Shown here piece by piece: positions 53,354 to 64,000 of a stretch of 64,000 nt of DNA. Below the pieces are notes generated by a model. It made no database searches. It was not told the DNA's origin and was given only the letters and a program-made list of their open reading frames with translations. The DNA comes from Zizania palustris (lineage: Eukaryota > Streptophyta > Magnoliopsida > Poales > Poaceae), in contig JAAALK010000289.1 of NCBI GenBank assembly GCA_019279435.1, forward strand, positions 32,555,067 through 32,619,066, written 5' to 3'. Numbering within the stretch: the first letter of the stretch is position 1; each line of letters starts with the position of its first letter. The translations under genes were made by a program, and so were the position numbers.

Positions 53354-54549
53354 ATTTCATACACTTACAGTTCAAATTTAACATGTGTAAATTTAATTTC
53401 TTGAAATAGAATTAATTAACTAAAAATAGTTAATTGACCTAGAAAAATGGCAAAAATTTTCATGGGACAAGATACATTGTATTATAATTGTAGAAAATGT
53501 TTTAAGTTCACAATAGTATTTAATCATTGATTTGATTTCAAATCCAACCATTCATTCTTTGAATCCTAAAACGTTCTACAAGAATATCCTATTTTCTTAA
53601 CATCATACGTGAAAATTTTTTATTGTTTAAATATTTTTTATCATATCATCTGCATGTCATATTATAATATCACAAAGGGTCTCGTATTTTTAAAAATTCT
53701 TTTGATTTTTTAGAATTAAAAATCATTAAGCTTTACGTTGCCGATTGAGTGTCATAACCTAGAACTTTCAAACATTATTTAAATTTAATGGGTAATGACT
53801 AAAATGGAATAAAAATATGAATATGATTTTTATATAAATTTTTGTTAATTATTTCATGCACTTTTAGTTCAAATCTGACTTATTTCAGTATAAATCCTAG
53901 AAATAAACACAATTATTTAAAAATAGTAAATTAACCCCGAAAAATACCAACTTTTTACAGGAGATAAAGTATGTTATATTTTTATTGTAAAAAAAGTTTT
54001 AAGTTCAAACAAAGATCTATCCATCCATATGCTTTCATATCCAACTCATTCCTTCTCTCAACTCTAATCTCTCCTTGGAGAATCTTCGGTTTCTGAACAA
54101 CAAATATCACAACTTTTTCGAAACGTCTTTAAATTTTTATCACATGATTTATGTATCATACCATAACACCATGACAGGTCTCGTATTTTTTAGACTACAT
54201 TTGATATTTTTAAAATTAAAAAAACTAGTAAGCTCTATGTTGTCCTTAGAGTGCCGCAACCCATCTTTTTTAAAATTTCTTTCAATTTAGTGCATAAGAA
54301 ATCAAAATATATTAAGAAGTATTAATACGATTTTTTTAAAAAATAATTTATTATTTAAAACACTTATAGTTCAAATTTCATCTATTTCAATTTAAATTCT
54401 AAAAACATACTTAATAAAAAAATCATAATTCGATGGAACATATCATTTTATTCGTGAGAGCAATATATCTGTTTTGATTGGGCGAATGACAACATTGGCC
54501 TTATTTGATTCAATTCAATGCACGATCACACGATACTTCAATGAGCAAT
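53354..54549. repeat. AT-rich CACTA-like tail with two diverged ~490-bp repeats
   Basis: 53360-53850 and 53860-54350 share the order TTCATACACTTACAGTTCAAAT, GTTTTAAGTTCA, and GGTCTCGTATTTTT. The layout resembles the 508-bp repeats in C2 and the repeats in C3. No gene is seen. Confidence 0.55.
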
Positions 54550-54692
54550 TTGATCATATACCCACTATTTAGATAGAAATTGAGGATTTATCCAACATAT
54601 CTTAATGACATGCGGGGGCCACATAGATCAATAACATATGGGTCGGGAGGGTAAATCCTTAATTTCCATCTAAATAAAGGGTATATGATCAA
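54550..54692. mobile_element. MITE-like hairpin, 143 bp
   Basis: Left end TTGATCATATACCC and right end GGGTATATGATCAA are exact inverted repeats. The similarity extends to about 45 bp on each side with few mismatches. I could not identify a target duplication or superfamily. Confidence 0.65.
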
Positions 54693-54725
54693 TTTTTGCT
54701 ACTTCAATTCATAATTCATATACTA

Positions 54726-55502
54726 CTACGGTTGTTTGGCTAGGAATTCAGTAAGCACGCCGATGCTCTTCTCGTAGCTCTCCTCAGCATCGCAGAGGAG
54801 ATCGACGTCTTCCAAGTGGCCGGGCATGTCCGGTTCCGGCATGGCCGCCAGCGCTGCCATCTCGGCGTCAACTCGAATCCTGGAGAACTCGCGCTGTCTG
54901 AAGAAGTAGACGAACGCTGACGGCATCCTCGCCACGGTCGTTAGCAGATCGGCTTCACTTTCCTCGGCCTGGGCAAGCCGCCGGACCAGGGACCTCACGG
55001 AGAAGGCGACCTCCGCCCAGCCCGCCTCGCCGTCTGCGAGCCTGGCTATCACGGCGGCGAGCTCGCTGTGGATCACCCCCATGGTTGCGCGGACGGCACG
55101 GATGCAGGCTGCCCTCTCGGCGAGCGTGGCGTCGAGTCGGGCGATCACGTTCTCGATGAAACGGAGCTTTTCCATGGCGTCTGCCACCTTCTCCTTCTGG
55201 AGCACACTCTTGTATCGGACAGCTTCCCGTTCGTAGGCCGCCAGGGGCGGGCTACCCATGCGGAAGAGCTCCTCCAGGGTATTTATGGCCAACGCGACGG
55301 CCGAAGGCAGAATGGTGAGTTCTGGGCGGTCGACGAAAAGGTCCGTAGTTTGGTCGTCTTCGTCGCTGATCAGGTCGTCGCATGCCTCGTCGAAACTCTT
55401 GTGGGCCAAAGCGGCGACGACGCGGCGGATGTAGGCCATCGCCGCCGGCTCGACCTTGGTCGCTGCCACACCAACAGAAACAGCTTCAGCAGGGGCAGCC
55501 AT
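54726..55502 (-). CDS. probable cellular gene, 258-residue protein of unknown function
   Basis: Intact GC-rich frame with ATG 55502 (MAAPAEAVSVGVAATKVEPA) and TAG 54726, far from transposon motifs. The protein is alanine-rich and predicted mostly helical, with acidic patches (LISDEDDQTT, DVDLLCDAEESYE) and heptad-like stretches (KLRFIENVIARLDATLAERA). No signal peptide or membrane segment is evident. Upstream on the minus strand are a TATAAAG box at 55764-55770 and a 69-bp 5'-UTR intron. I do not recognise the family. It looks like a lineage-specific grass gene, possibly a member of an expanded family. The promoter, intron and absence of stops argue for a real gene. Confidence 0.7.
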   Translation of the reverse strand: MAAPAEAVSVGVAATKVEPAAMAYIRRVVAALAHKSFDEACDDLISDEDDQTTDLFVDRPELTILPSAVALAINTLEELFRMGSPPLAAYEREAVRYKSVLQKEKVADAMEKLRFIENVIARLDATLAERAACIRAVRATMGVIHSELAAVIARLADGEAGWAEVAFSVRSLVRRLAQAEESEADLLTTVARMPSAFVYFFRQREFSRIRVDAEMAALAAMPEPDMPGHLEDVDLLCDAEESYEKSIGVLTEFLAKQP

Positions 55503-55534
55503 TGGATCGATGGACCTTTCAGAGATCAGAAATC

Positions 55535-55603
55535 CTACGTGAGTCGAATGGAGGACATGTGCAATATATAGCTAGACCAGATATAAAGGAGTAAAGGACG
55601 TAC
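55535..55603 (-). other. 5'-UTR intron of the 54726-55502 gene
   Basis: Sense AAG/GTACGT donor and CACGTAG/GATTT acceptor, 69 bp, ending 32 bp before the ATG. Confidence 0.6.
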
Positions 55604-55763
55604 CTTGCTTGCAGGCAGCCGGCGACAACGACGGCAACGAGAACGATGACGAACTAGGCACTGCTGCGGCACTCGGCGGAGATCGATGGCGGCGGCGGCG
55701 CTAACTAGGGGATAGCCGGCTGATAGCTAGGGTTCTCTGAAATGGGGATAAATGTGAGGGTCT

Positions 55764-55770
55764 CTTTATA
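55764..55770 (-). promoter_or_regulatory. TATA box of the 54726-55502 gene
   Basis: Sense TATAAAG, about 265 bp before the ATG including the intron. Confidence 0.55.
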
Positions 55771-57360
55771 GCAATCGGATGTGCACAAAAGTGGAAACAA
55801 AACATCAATCAGAAGGCAGCCGGTGGGCGGGATTCTCCCGTTTTCAGCCGTATGCGTTTCCCCGCATTATTGTGTGGTTGAAACGGGCCGGCACTATTTT
55901 ATTTCTGTGGTATATTCTTTTTTTAAAAAACAACAATTTTTTCATCACCCTCATATATACAAAATTAAATCTATAACATTGCAAATCGATGGATGCATCA
56001 TTGAAACATGGAACCACACGTACAAGTGTTAGCATATGCTTGAAAAACGTTCATACTTCCTGAATGGACAGCTTGATTATGCACGTATCCTAGCTACACT
56101 TCTCAGAAAAAATATACAAAGTAATATGATTCAAATAAACAAGGACAATTTTCAGAATATACTTTTCCTTTGGCTGCGCGCTGGAAATTTTAGCAGACTT
56201 CTTGTTGCTTCCAAACTTTATTGTTCCCTGCTATTGTTGTTGATGGCATTCATCCTCAGCTCGTACGACGACCTCCCCCCGCCGTTGGTCCCGTCCTTCG
56301 CCCTCCTCTCACAGTACACTTTTATTCTTGCTCAAATGTGTTTTCCCACTGTTGCTGAAGCTAATTGCATCAAACCGTGCGAGGTATACCTTCTTACTTG
56401 CTGATCAGGAACTTCAGATTCAAAGGATCTGAACTTGGCAGATACTTTGCAGACAATAATGCATTCAAAAGATCGGTAGAAAAGGACCTGTATAAAGCTG
56501 GTGAGAAAAGGTTGGACACATTGTATGAAATCTGAATGTTATGTTATCTATTATTCATCACATTGATTAAATCGTTGCTTTTCTTAACAAGATTTTGTTA
56601 AATGTTACATGTATTTTTTTATCCTCGTTAATCTCATTAACATTTGCTTACTATCTGAATGTGTCACTGTAATATCCAATTAATAATATCATTTGCTGGC
56701 TGATTGTTATGCTCATCCAGAACACCACAGGCCGGTTTTCATGAAAGGATATGATTGCTCCATATGTATCTGTCATTGGTATGATCTACAACTGATTATT
56801 GCTTTCATTTGATATATAACATTCTCTTATGTTTATCTATATTTAGTCTGTGAGGCCAAACTGAAATGAATATGTATGGTTTTTGTATAATCTCTAAGAT
56901 AATTCTCAAACATACCTTTGCCTTCGTCTAGACATTTTTACATTTGGAAGGAACAATTACAGTATTGTTGTCTGGCTAGTTTATGTCTAGCATAAAACAG
57001 TTATGGAGTGAAACTAAATAAAACTGATATTGGCCTTGTTAAAATTGCTAATCTAATGTGTTATGTGTATAGCATGAACATCATATTGAATTATATATGG
57101 CAGGGGTTGATACAAAACTGATGCTTGTTGCAAGAATTTGCAAGGTTTAGTCATATAGACATTTGCTAATGATTATATCTGGGTTCCACAGTGAATTGAA
57201 TGCATTGGGGGAGAGGAGGTTTCCACGATTACTGAGCTTTGATCAGTTCCTCATAGAATTGAATGCATGGTTGGTATTTCTGATATAACTTGTTGTGATC
57301 AGTTGCTGCTGGTGTAAATACATTTTCACAGGCAATCCTCTTAGCTGACTGGATGTGGCA
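55771..57360. other. intergenic region with no confident gene
   Basis: Mostly AT-rich. An open frame at 56036-56404 has no recognisable content. A 45-codon stretch at 56401-56535 (FKGSELGRYFADNNAF, KAGEKRLDTLYEI, TGA) after a possible acceptor reads like a stranded exon. Confidence 0.4.
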
Positions 57361-58060
57361 ATGTATTTTCATGAGGATCGATTAAGACGATCGACCGTTT
57401 GCCATCGGCCGATGGAAATGCAATATTTCCACAAAACTTTCATTATTACCAGTGGATAGCAGTCAAACACATGTACAAAACTTGTTTGGTCACATGTTAT
57501 TTGTAAATCACCGATCAATCCACCAAAGACAGTACCTAAGGCGGTGATTAAATGTGTGTTAGGAAAACACAATGCCTTCGAACCGATGGCCAACTCTAGA
57601 ATACAAGAATCAAGATTTATACTAGTTCAAGCCTCCCCAAAAATAATAACCCTACATTCAATGTTTTGGAGTATAATATGATGGAGAATCTTTCAATATG
57701 ATGCAACCAAGCTATGGAGTCTTCAGAGGTCAAAAACAAGAAAAATATTGTGATGCTAGATATCTAGATGATGTGAATAAACAAGATTGGGTTAGATGCA
57801 TATGGGGTTATTCTTGCCTCCTTTATATACTCAAGAGATAATCCAACCACCCAAGGCTCTATTTCGAGTAGTACATAGATTGCCTACCAAACTCAGGTGC
57901 TAAATCCCTAATTACAAGAATTCTAGTATAAATAAATCTCTTGATGTCTTATCTAAAGCTTAACTACCAATAAAGACTCAAATGTCCTTATCGGATACAA
58001 ACCCCTATTCATTAGCAATACTATGTGGTCAATGTTGGTCTTTGTCTACCCTTGGTCTGG
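57361..58060 (-). other. possible retrotransposon LTR remnant
   Basis: Contains sense TATATAAAGGAGGCAAG near 57825 and the segment TAGTTCAAGCCTCCCC of a kind common in grass LTRs. No second copy or clear TG/CA ends were found. Confidence 0.3.
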
Positions 58061-59458
58061 TCTGCTAAACCCAATTACGGGGTACCCGAGGATCACATCC
58101 CTGACGACAGCAGCCTCCGAGCTCTTCTTTGCTTGGTTGAAAAAACATTCATTATAACAAGCTGGGAGGATTTCTTCTTTAATCTTTAATATCTTTATCA
58201 AATTTTGATGCATTTGAAAAAGTCTTTCATCTCCTTTGGTGTGAGATGCACCGCATAGGTGCACCCACACAGTATAGCCACCTAGCTTCGAGTTAAATGT
58301 ATACCCTTCCACAATGAGTAGAGAATTGATTTGTACAATTTCTCAAGCTGTTGGTGTCTCTGTGATTGAATTTCATCAATTACAACAGCTAGCATCTGAA
58401 TGCTCATAACCTTTAGTGCGGAACTACTTTATCATATAGCTTGAAAATTTAAAGTATGAACATGTAAGCAACAAAGAATCAACCAGCTGATTTAGAGACA
58501 CTTTGTTGCTAGGACAAAAAAAAGATCGTGATTTAGAAACAACGGCATGATTCTATGAGGGATATTTAAACCAAACTAAAACTACATATTTTTGCTCTAT
58601 GACATATGTTGCATCAAATGGATGATGTGCACTGAGTAACTTGGGCAAAAACACAAACACTAAAACTACATAATGCTAATGTTACAACTATATCTTTTAA
58701 ACTATTAACAAAATCTTTTTTGCATAAACTATATTTGTATATTCACAACAACATATTTATCTATACCTTAGTCAACACAAATGATAAATCTCAAGTAAAA
58801 TGTGTTGCACATGAAGAAACATTACTAAATGACAAATACTGCTTACTGAATGTAAGCATAGCTCCCAAAAACATAAAACTGGCAAGTAATGGTCCTTTCA
58901 TGCTTCTAATCCAAACACCAAATATCAAGTGTATTTCTTCACATTGAACTCATAAATTTACAGTAATAGCATAGTTTACAAGTGCAATCCGATAAAGTTT
59001 AATGGTTTATGAGTCAGAAAAAGACTATGAATGGTCATCCTGAACTAACCTAATTAATCGGTCAATGAAACAGCTGAAAGAAATCAACAGAGTTACCTGA
59101 AGCATTTCTTATCGTTATACTTAAAAATGGGACAATACGACAATGTACAAAAGTATTAGATGGGATACATAGAAGTTATTATATGAATTTATATTTTATA
59201 AGGAATATCATAAATGATAACAAATACTTCTTAATATGTCAAAGAAATATAACACAGTATACTAACATATTGTCATGAGTAATCACAAATATAATATAAG
59301 TCCTACCAAAGAATTACCTCAAGAACAAAGTACTCCGGAATATGTCAATAGATACAGTACTTGTATCTCATAACTTTATAAATCCACTTCAAAATATGTC
59401 ATGTTCACTAACTTTTGAGAACACATCCCTCAATAAAAGTGACTAGACAATCAACTAA
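58061..59458. other. AT-rich intergenic region
   Basis: An open frame on the minus strand at 58046-58312 (88 codons) has no recognisable motif. The rest shows no coding, repeat or RNA signal I can support. Confidence 0.4.
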
Positions 59459-59740
59459 CACTACTGGAAACAGATTGTTTGTCGAGTGCCAGAGGGTTTG
59501 CCGAGTGCATTCCATCGGACAATCAGCAAACAAATATTTACTGAGTGTTCCCTATAATACACTCGGTAAAATATTTACACTCGGCGAAATTTTATGTTTG
59601 TCGAGTGCCAGGTCGAAGGCACTCAGCAAATATTTTGAAAAACCCAGCGCCCCGGAAGTCCCGCCGCCGTTATAACGGCAGAGGGAAAAATTAGGGTTTG
59701 CAGAGTGCCACGTCTAGCACTCGGCAAATTAACTCCGCCT
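59459..59740. repeat. C3 left inverted repeat and subterminal hairpins
   Basis: Six or more GAGTGCC/GGCACTC motifs in both orientations, such as TTTGTCGAGTGCCAGG facing GGCACTCAGCAAAT. Confidence 0.75.
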
Positions 59741-59799
59741 TGTGTCTGGGTTGCCTAGTTTGCCGAGTGTTTTTTGAATACTCATTATTTCATGTGAAA

Positions 59800-60930
59800 A
59801 CTTATTTTGAGCCCATGTTACATTTTAAATATGTTTGGAACTTGAATTTTTTTTACACTCAAAATGCAACCTATATTAAGCCATGGAAAAGTTTCATATT
59901 TTTCTGAGTGAGTTTGCTATTTTTAATTAATTAAGTGTATTTCTATAATTTAATTCGAAGTGAGTCAAATTTGAACTACATGTACATGAATTAATGACTC
60001 AAAAATTATAGAAAAATCATATTTATGTTCATGAGTCCATTTTTAATCTTTTACCACTAAATATAACTAAATATTAAAAAATCTATATTACGACACTCGG
60101 CTGGCAACATGGAGCACCAAGGTTTTTTAATTATAGACAATTAAATTGGAGCCTAAAAATATGATACTTGACATGGTGTTATTATATCATACATATATAC
60201 TGTGATAAAACCTTCATAATGTTTCGACAAAGTTTTCACGTATGACGTTTAGAAATTAGAGAATCTTCGAGAAGGTTTAGGAGTTTAGAGATGGAATAAG
60301 TTAGGTTTAAAAGAAAATCGATATTTAAATCTTTGTTTGAACTTAAAACTTTTTATAATACTAAAACCCATTGTATCTTATACCATACCAAAAATTGGCA
60401 TTTTTACGGCTAGTTTGCTATTTTTAGTTAATTAAATATCTTTATAGGATTTAAATTGAAAGATGCCAATTTTGAACTGCAAGTGTATTAAATATGGAAC
60501 AAAATATTTTGAAAAATCATACTTGTATTTTGATAGCTAAGTTAGTCATTGCATAGTAAAGGTAAAGAAAATTTAAGACATCACAATGAAGGCACTCCAT
60601 CGACAACACACATATTCTTGGTGTTTTAATTTTAAACAATTAAAAAAATCGAAAAACCCTGAAACTTGACAATGTGTTATGATATCATGCATAGATTATG
60701 TGATAAAAAATTAAAAATCTTTAGACAAATATTTCATGTATGATGCTTAGAAAGAAGAGAATCTTCGAGGATGTGTTTTAGAGTTTAGTGAAGTGATTGT
60801 TTAGGTTTCAAAACAAATTGAAAGTTAAATACTTATTTGAACATAGGAATTTTTATAGGATGAAAACTCAGTGTATATTATATCATGTCAAAAATAAGAA
60901 TTTTTTACTATTTTTTTCTATTTTAGGTGT
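59800..60930. repeat. AT-rich ~500-bp repeats in C3 (two diverged copies)
   Basis: Both copies contain GAGAATCTTCGAG, a GTTATGATATCAT-type segment and TTTGAACT near regular positions. Related in layout to repeats at 27361-28545 and 53354-54350. Confidence 0.55.
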
Positions 60931-60954
60931 TTTTTAAAATAATTAATAAAACAT

Positions 60955-61050
60955 TTGCCGAGTGCTTACTGAGATAGCACTCGACAAATACTATTTAAAA
61001 AATTAAAAACATTCACTGAGTGCCTCCCAATTTGGCACTCGGCGAATACC
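60955..61050. repeat. internal GAGTGC hairpins of C3
   Basis: Two stem-loops: TTTGCCGAGTGC with GCACTCGACAAA, and TTCACTGAGTGCC with GGCACTCGGCGAA. Confidence 0.7.
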
Positions 61051-61079
61051 CTTTTAGGGTAAAAACATATCTAGTCTAG

Positions 61080-61400
61080 GTGCACCGATTACTACGCCCA
61101 GACCACCTGCCCCGTACCCGCCCCCGCCATCGTCGCTCGGCCGCCTCCCACACCCGGCCCCGCCACCGCCCACCTCCCATGTTGTCCTCTCCGCCGCCTG
61201 CTCCCGAGACTTCCGTGCCGTGGCCGGTCGCATGTCCCCGCTGGCCCGCTCCCGCGGGCCACTCGCCCTGCACCGGTCAGCACCCCCCCACGCCGCCCCT
61301 ACACCGGAGGCACCATCCCCGGCCACTAGCCTCTAGCCTCTTGCCCCTACACCGCCCTTGGTCGCCTATCATCTCCCCTATGTCCGCCCCCAGTCAAATT
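61080..61400. other. GC-rich block of C3
   Basis: Proline/arginine-rich open frames in several frames and both strands, without conserved motifs. Similar in position and composition to the leader exons of C2. Not called as a gene. Confidence 0.4.
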
Positions 61401-61424
61401 TTTGGGTAACAAGATGATTAATTT

Positions 61425-61690
61425 GTAATGCCATGTTTAATTGTATATTTTGTTACGTAATGCCATGTTTAATTATTAAAATGCAATGCCATGTTTAATT
61501 GTATATTTTCTAATTCAATTTCATGTTTAATTGTATTTTGTGTAATGCAATGCAATGATTAATATGTTTAATTGTAAAATTTGTAATGCAATGGCATGTA
61601 TATATTGTTCTAATATACATGTTTTAGAAATTTTAATGTAATCGTTGTAATATCTTTTTATGTTTTAATGGTTATATTAATTAATATCTT
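61425..61690. repeat. degenerate short tandem repeat
   Basis: About six loose copies of GCCATGTTTAATTGTATATTTT at 30-50 bp spacing. Confidence 0.6.
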
Positions 61691-61893
61691 GTGTATGTGG
61701 ATGTCAGCCATCGTGTCGTGATATGTGTATGTGAATGCATGTGAGCCATCACGTCGTCTTATCTTTGGCCATAGTGGCTATTATTTGTGAGTTTTGTTAG
61801 ATTTGCTATGTATTGCCGCGTAACCTAGGCATCTCGTGTTCTGAAAAGTTACGGTTTGGAATATACATGTCCTTGCATATCTGTGGCCGTAAC

Positions 61894-63666
61894 TGTTAAG
61901 GATCCATGTTGAAGAGCATGAGCCTCATGGTTCCAGATGTGATGAGTGATTGTCAACGGAAGTCAAAGAGAAGACGAAGAGAAGAAGAGACCCGCTGTGT
62001 CTGGGCCGCATGTGACTCAGGTACATGGGCGGCAATCGACTGCCGGGTAGAGGGGCTGCGGAGTCGAGCCGGCCCAATCCGAGTACATGGGCTAGGAGCG
62101 ACAGGAGATCCACTGGTCTGTTGACCGGGATTGACTCAGGTACATGGGCGGCGAGTGATTACCGGGCTGACAGAGCCGAGGAATTGGGCCGGTCCAATCC
62201 CGGTACCCAGTGCGAAGACGGTGGACGCTTTGTCAGTTTCGGCGCAAAACTAACGACCGCTGATCTTGGATCCGACCGTTCTGAGGCGAAGTTGTAGCTG
62301 CTACGAAGCTCCGCATCAAGACAAGTGATCTTTATTTAGGATTTTACTATTTTGGCTTTAGGCCCACAGTCTATGATTAATCAAGTCTGTAAAAACCCTA
62401 AGGGTAGTTCGTTATTTTTCTAGTTTATTTCAGCGTCTGTATAATTTACCCTAGGGGTAAATGTGTCTTTTTCCTTTTTGTTGGACTGCATATAAATAGG
62501 CCCCAACCCCCTAGGGTTAGGGAGAACTCATATTGAAATTAAAAACATCAGAGTTGATTAGTGCGCCACCACTTTTCTGTTTCGAGCCGCCGCCGCCGCA
62601 ATTTTTCCCCATCCTTTTTTTGGTGGTGATTTCATCTGGCCGAAATCGAATTTGCTGAGCACAGCACGCGGCACGGTAGAAGAAGCCTAGTCACCGCTCA
62701 GCAGCGCCGTGCAGCATGCAGCGCTCCTGACATTCATGTCCCATCACCAGCAGCAGCTCTGCTGCCTCGGGCTGAGCGGTGCACTTGTGGCATGGAGCAG
62801 CACACTCGCACAAGCGCTGGCAACCGTGCACAAGCGAGGAGCCTAAGGATTCTGTGCTGTTGGCTTGGCAGTGTATTCGGTGCAAAGCAGCAGCGTTTCT
62901 GCATAGCAGTCGGTGCACCGCACAAGCGGTTGACTCGAGGCATGGCACTCGATATCTTCGACACTTCTGGCTGGCGTGCAGCGATTGTAGTCTGGCAGGT
63001 GAATCAAGGCGAGCGGCATGGCCGAAAACTTGGCAATCTAGCGGCAGGCGCACAATAGCATTTTTGATTGGCAGGTTGCGTGCGCACGGCGTTGTGGTGC
63101 ATGCAGGCCAGGTGTTTGATGGAAGTCTTATGAACAGGAGACAGCAGAAAACAGTACTCCCTATTTTCTCTGTTGATTACTTCTGATGATTAAACTACGC
63201 TTGTTTCAATAGGATACAAATATTTTAGTGTCAGTTTTTCTCGTGCACTGTTTTGATGATCTGAATATTCTAAAATAGATGAATTAAATCCATAGCCCAT
63301 TTATTTCCTGCATTTATTTTGTCAAGATTAAATGCACTAAAAACTATGGTGTTTCTCACTTGTGGACGGCCGATGTATTGTGAATGTTTTGACATGCTTG
63401 ATGGATTATTAGTATCTCTGATGAATCATTTGTAGAACTGTCATTTGTCCTATGAGTTAACTTGATCTACCTTTAAGCACTTTGTTGGTGTATTTTTGAT
63501 TAGGACACCGGTTGCTTTTAGGCTAGATTATTTTAGTACCTGTGATCTGTTTTGCTTCTGCTGTTTGTCTGTCGAGGTACGTTGGGTGTTGGGAGAAGGC
63601 CATTGATTCGAAATAATTTTTTAGGCGCCCATTCACCCCCCTCTGGTCGCTACTTTCGGTCCTACA
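61894..63666 (+). repeat. 5' LTR of S2 (Sirevirus, plus strand)
   Basis: Start TGTTAAGGATCCATGTTG and end TTTCGGTCCTACA correspond to the ends of S1's LTR. The last about 50 bp are nearly identical to S1 (GGCGCCCATTCACCCCCC). CATATAAATAGG near 62488 is the promoter. The region after the promoter differs entirely from S1 and lacks its TTCGAA palindromes. Open frames within are not genes. Confidence 0.85.
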
Positions 63667-63668
63667 AG

Positions 63669-63680
63669 TGGTATCAGAGC
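63669..63680 (+). other. primer-binding site of S2
   Basis: TGGTATCAGAGC, two bases after the LTR, initiator Met-tRNA type. Confidence 0.9.
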
Positions 63681-63731
63681 TTGGTTAGGGTTTTTCCATA
63701 CCTTAACCGGTTCTAACCAGAGGTAGTGATC

Positions 63732-64000
63732 ATGACTTCCTCTGGAAAGGTCCCATCCCTTGAAGCTTTTGGCTACACTTATTGGAAGACTCGCATGTGA
63801 GCCTATCTCATGAGCCAGAGCTTGGACATTTGGGACATTTGTGTTCACGCTACTTTTACTGTGCCTCCTATTGCTGAGCGTACTTCTCCTGAGATAGTCG
63901 CCCAGCATCAGAACAATAGCAAAGTTGTGAACATTTTATTTTTTGGTTTAGGTCCAAGTGAGTTTGAGCGCGTTAGCCATATCGATACTGCTCGAGAGAT
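63732..64000 (+). pseudogene. gag of S2, partial
   Basis: ATG 63732 gives MTSSGKVPSLEAFGYTYW, aligned with S1 gag. Codon 23 is TGA (63798-63800) where S1 has CGC/Arg-type sequence (RMRAYLM), so this copy is disabled. Downstream, IWDICVHATF and FGLGPSEFERVSH remain in frame to the window edge. Confidence 0.9.

Larger units (their letters stand above)
59459..61893. mobile_element. C3: partial CACTA element with GAGTGCC hairpins
   Basis: Left end CACTACTGGAAA at 59459-59470, then many TTTGCCGAGTGCC/GGCACTCGGCAAA motifs, the common subterminal repeat of a large grass CACTA family. AT-rich repeats follow at 59800-60930, another hairpin pair at 60955-61050, a GC-rich leader-like block at 61080-61400 and a degenerate tandem repeat. 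No matching TTTCCAGTAGTG end is present before S2. No transposase is seen. Confidence 0.7.
63667..64000 (+). mobile_element. S2: start of a second Sirevirus element, running off the window
   Basis: Primer site and gag start follow the LTR exactly as in S1, on the opposite strand. Confidence 0.9.

Noticed and set aside
58046..58312. An 88-codon minus-strand gene
   Set aside because: No motif, promoter or splice context supports it, and the surrounding sequence looks non-coding.
61054..61409. GC-rich open frames on both strands
   Set aside because: Low-complexity proline/arginine or glycine/alanine sequence open in several frames at once, with no conserved motif.
62691..63186. ORFs of up to 135 codons on both strands
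   Set aside because: They lie inside the S2 LTR between its promoter and its end, overlap on both strands and show no motif.

Overview
The window is a nest of transposable elements from a plant nuclear genome, almost certainly a grass (Poaceae). The evidence is the mix of families: Tat-like Ty3/gypsy elements with two RNase H domains, a Sirevirus-type Ty1/copia element, CACTA elements with TNP2, Transposase_24/23 and Ulp1-like domains, small MITEs, and one GC-rich gene of the grass type. I see no bacterial, organellar or CRISPR features. I name the elements G1-G4 (gypsy), N1 (nested composite), S1-S2 (Sirevirus), and C1-C3 (CACTA).

Layout, left half. G1 (1-14110, minus) is a decayed Tat-like element with gag, protease, reverse transcriptase, two RNase H domains and integrase. 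Its 3' region carries a 119-bp tandem array and, on the opposite strand, a TATA-headed gene whose reading frame crosses three GT-AG introns. A composite gag-only element N1 (8668-11594) sits between G1's protease and RT. G1 interrupts the RT of an older gypsy element, G2 (14111-19173, minus).

Middle. A TNP2 transposase gene of CACTA element C1 (plus strand) survives in three blocks (19174-20332, 34918-35448, 46592-46836). It was split first by a complete 14.6-kb CACTA element, C2 (20333-34917), which has 12-bp terminal inverted repeats and a CTT target duplication. It was split again by a young 11.1-kb Sirevirus, S1 (35449-46591), which has near-identical 1.89-kb LTRs and a GCAAG target duplication. 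Removing either insert and one duplication restores the C1 reading frame across the join. S1 is the only element with full-length gag and pol frames. C2 has a TNP2 gene lacking its catalytic core and a second gene of the Transposase_24/23/Ulp1 type. It also has three promoter modules and four tRNA-like modules with A and B boxes at tRNA spacing.

Right half. Two 5' halves of gypsy elements, G3 (46837-50280) and G4 (50281-53353), have long LTRs studded with a palindromic GGTCTGACC-type motif. An AT-rich CACTA-like tail and a MITE follow. Next comes the one probable cellular gene (54726-55502, minus, unknown product, with a 5'-UTR intron and a TATA box). After about 4 kb with no confident gene come a third, partial CACTA element, C3 (59459-61893), and the 5' LTR, primer site and gag start of a second Sirevirus, S2 (61894-64000, plus), which runs off the window.

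Ages differ. S1 is youngest (about 4 substitutions between LTRs by eye), G1 is older (about 20 substitutions in 486 bp), and G2, G3, G4 and C1 are truncated remnants. Premature stops across the elements are nearly all explained by C-to-T or G-to-A changes, as expected for methylated plant repeats. All coordinates and alignments were read by eye, without database searches.
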